Origin: Calditrichaceae bacterium
GTDB lineage: Bacteria > Calditrichota > Calditrichia > Calditrichales > Calditrichaceae
NCBI GenBank assembly: GCA_030592985.1
Contig: JAUVIB010000127.1
Coordinates: 1-7,974 of the forward strand
DNA: 7,974 bases
Reading direction: 5' to 3'
Shown: positions 7,174 to 7,974 of the stretch, piece after piece
Layout of the letters: each line of letters begins with the position of its first letter
Position numbering within the stretch: the first letter of the stretch is position 1
The notes under the pieces: generated by a model
What the model saw: only the letters and a program-made list of their open reading frames with translations
The model's database searches: none
What the model was told of the DNA's origin: nothing
Program-made: the position numbers and the translations under genes

Positions 7174-7974
7174 TTACTCTCTTCTATTGATTGTAATTTT
7201 GTCGATCTCATTTCCATTAATATCTATTACATTCAGAATTGCATCATTTTTATTTATACTAATATAAACAAAGTGTTCAATTTTTTTATACTTAACCGTT
7301 TCAGGTTGAGGGATATCAATATCATAAAGTCCTGCTCCACCTCCGGCAGTAGTAATATAGTGAACACCATTTTTCATTGCGTGATGATAATGGTGATCAT
7401 CACCATTCATAAAAACTTGAACATTATGCCTTTCATATATATCACCCCAGAATTTTCGTCGTTGTTCGGCATCAGTTATACGTGATTCCTTAACACTATA
7501 TAAAGGCGTATGTTGAAAGACAAAAATAAACCCGGCTTCTTTATGCAATTCTAATACTTTCTCTAACCATTTTTTTTGCGTAATAAAATATTCTTCATAT
7601 TTATTTTGCCAAAATTTATCACTATTTTCTTCCGAAATATAATCAGGCTCAACAACGTACTCTCCTTCACTATCAAGAATCACGAATAGCACATCACCAA
7701 CATTAAAATAATAGTATCGTTCATTGTTCGGCAAATCAAAAAAATCAAAATAATATTGTGCATTCTTTTCATGATTTCCTAAAACCGGGTAATAAGGAGT
7801 ATTCTTCATCAGTTCTCTGTTTATTCTAAAGAAATTCTCCCAACCATCTATTACCCTGCCATCCTTTACCAGATCACCCGTATTGATAATTAATAATGGA
7901 TCTTTCTGGATTATTCTATTTACAATTTTTGCATGAACATCATGACGGCTTCGTGTATCACCAAGAACAACAAA
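7174..7974 (-). CDS. Purple-acid-phosphatase-like metallophosphoesterase, second tandem copy, 5'-partial, altered GHxH motif
   Basis: The frame is open from the right edge to a TAA at 7176-7174, giving 266 visible residues. It begins inside the phosphoesterase domain at FVVLGDTR, so the Met at 7809 is internal and not a start; the signal peptide and N-terminal domains lie outside the window. It aligns throughout with residues 469-740 of the gene at 4767-7007, about 75% identical by hand count, so the two are tandem paralogues. The motifs GDTR, GDLV, GNHE and FQHTP are kept. The last motif reads GDDH rather than GHDH: codon GAT at 7401-7399 replaces a CAT. In this family that histidine belongs to the binuclear metal centre, so activity may be changed or lost. 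The frame shows no stop or shift, so the gene is not plainly a pseudogene. It ends at NRRE, six residues before the end of the other copy. Confidence 0.93.
   Translation of the reverse strand, partial: FVVLGDTRSRHDVHAKIVNRIIQKDPLLIINTGDLVKDGRVIDGWENFFRINRELMKNTPYYPVLGNHEKNAQYYFDFFDLPNNERYYYFNVGDVLFVILDSEGEYVVEPDYISEENSDKFWQNKYEEYFITQKKWLEKVLELHKEAGFIFVFQHTPLYSVKESRITDAEQRRKFWGDIYERHNVQVFMNGDDHHYHHAMKNGVHYITTAGGGAGLYDIDIPQPETVKYKKIEHFVYISINKNDAILNVIDINGNEIDKITINRRE
7180..7974 (-). repeat. Tandem gene duplication, copy B of the phosphoesterase-domain repeat
   Basis: This is the partner of 4788-5603. The match runs to the right edge, so the outer boundary of the duplication is not visible. The main differences are the missing 21-bp unit, a divergent loop after LDSEG, and the H-to-D change in the GHxH motif. 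Confidence 0.85.

Noticed and set aside
7174..7809. Met at 7809 as the start of a short 211-aa phosphoesterase
   Set aside because: The frame stays open to the right edge and the extra 55 codons encode GDTR and GDLV, essential motifs matching the other copy. The Met is internal.

Overview
The window is a low-GC (mid-to-upper 30s percent by eye) bacterial segment. Every gene I can support lies on the minus strand, so transcription runs from the right edge to the left edge. A lipobox-bearing family GH92 glycosidase, beta-propeller repeats of the two-component-regulator type in a secreted protein, and large exported carbohydrate-active proteins suggest a Bacteroidota/FCB-group organism, possibly Ignavibacteria-like. 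No rRNA, tRNA or housekeeping gene is present to fix the taxonomy.

Layout in transcription order. (1) Right edge, 7974 to 7174: the 3' part of a purple-acid-phosphatase-like metallophosphoesterase, with its N-terminus outside the window. (2) A 166-bp gap holding a hairpin-rich inverted repeat. (3) 7007 to 4767: a complete 746-aa paralogue of the same phosphoesterase, with a signal peptide and glycan-binding-like beta-sandwich domains ahead of the catalytic domain. (4) A 126-bp gap, then 4640 to 2280: a complete 786-aa GH92 exo-alpha-mannosidase-family lipoprotein. (5) A 109-bp gap, then 2170 to the left edge: a secreted protein of at least 723 residues. It joins five propeller-type repeats to a large, mostly helical domain that I do not recognise, and its C-terminus lies outside the window. 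This last gene is open across the whole left quarter.

The most interesting reading is functional. The GH92 protein carries glutamine (HGNQPSHH, Gln631) where most GH92 mannosidases have the catalytic-acid glutamate (HGNEPSHH). From memory of the literature, this substitution marks the GH92 branch that removes mannose joined through a phosphodiester (Man-alpha-1-phospho-6-Man), where the phosphate leaving group needs no protonation. Such an enzyme leaves a phosphomonoester on the glycan, and the adjacent genes encode two exported metallophosphoesterases. Uncapping plus dephosphorylation of a phosphomannan-like glycan is therefore a coherent but untested hypothesis for the locus. The two phosphoesterases are a tandem duplication (about 75% identical by hand alignment over the shared region). 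One copy has lost a histidine of the GHxH metal motif (GDDH), and the other has gained a 7-residue internal duplication.

There is no SusC/SusD pair, transporter or regulator in the window, so whether this is part of a full polysaccharide utilisation locus cannot be judged.
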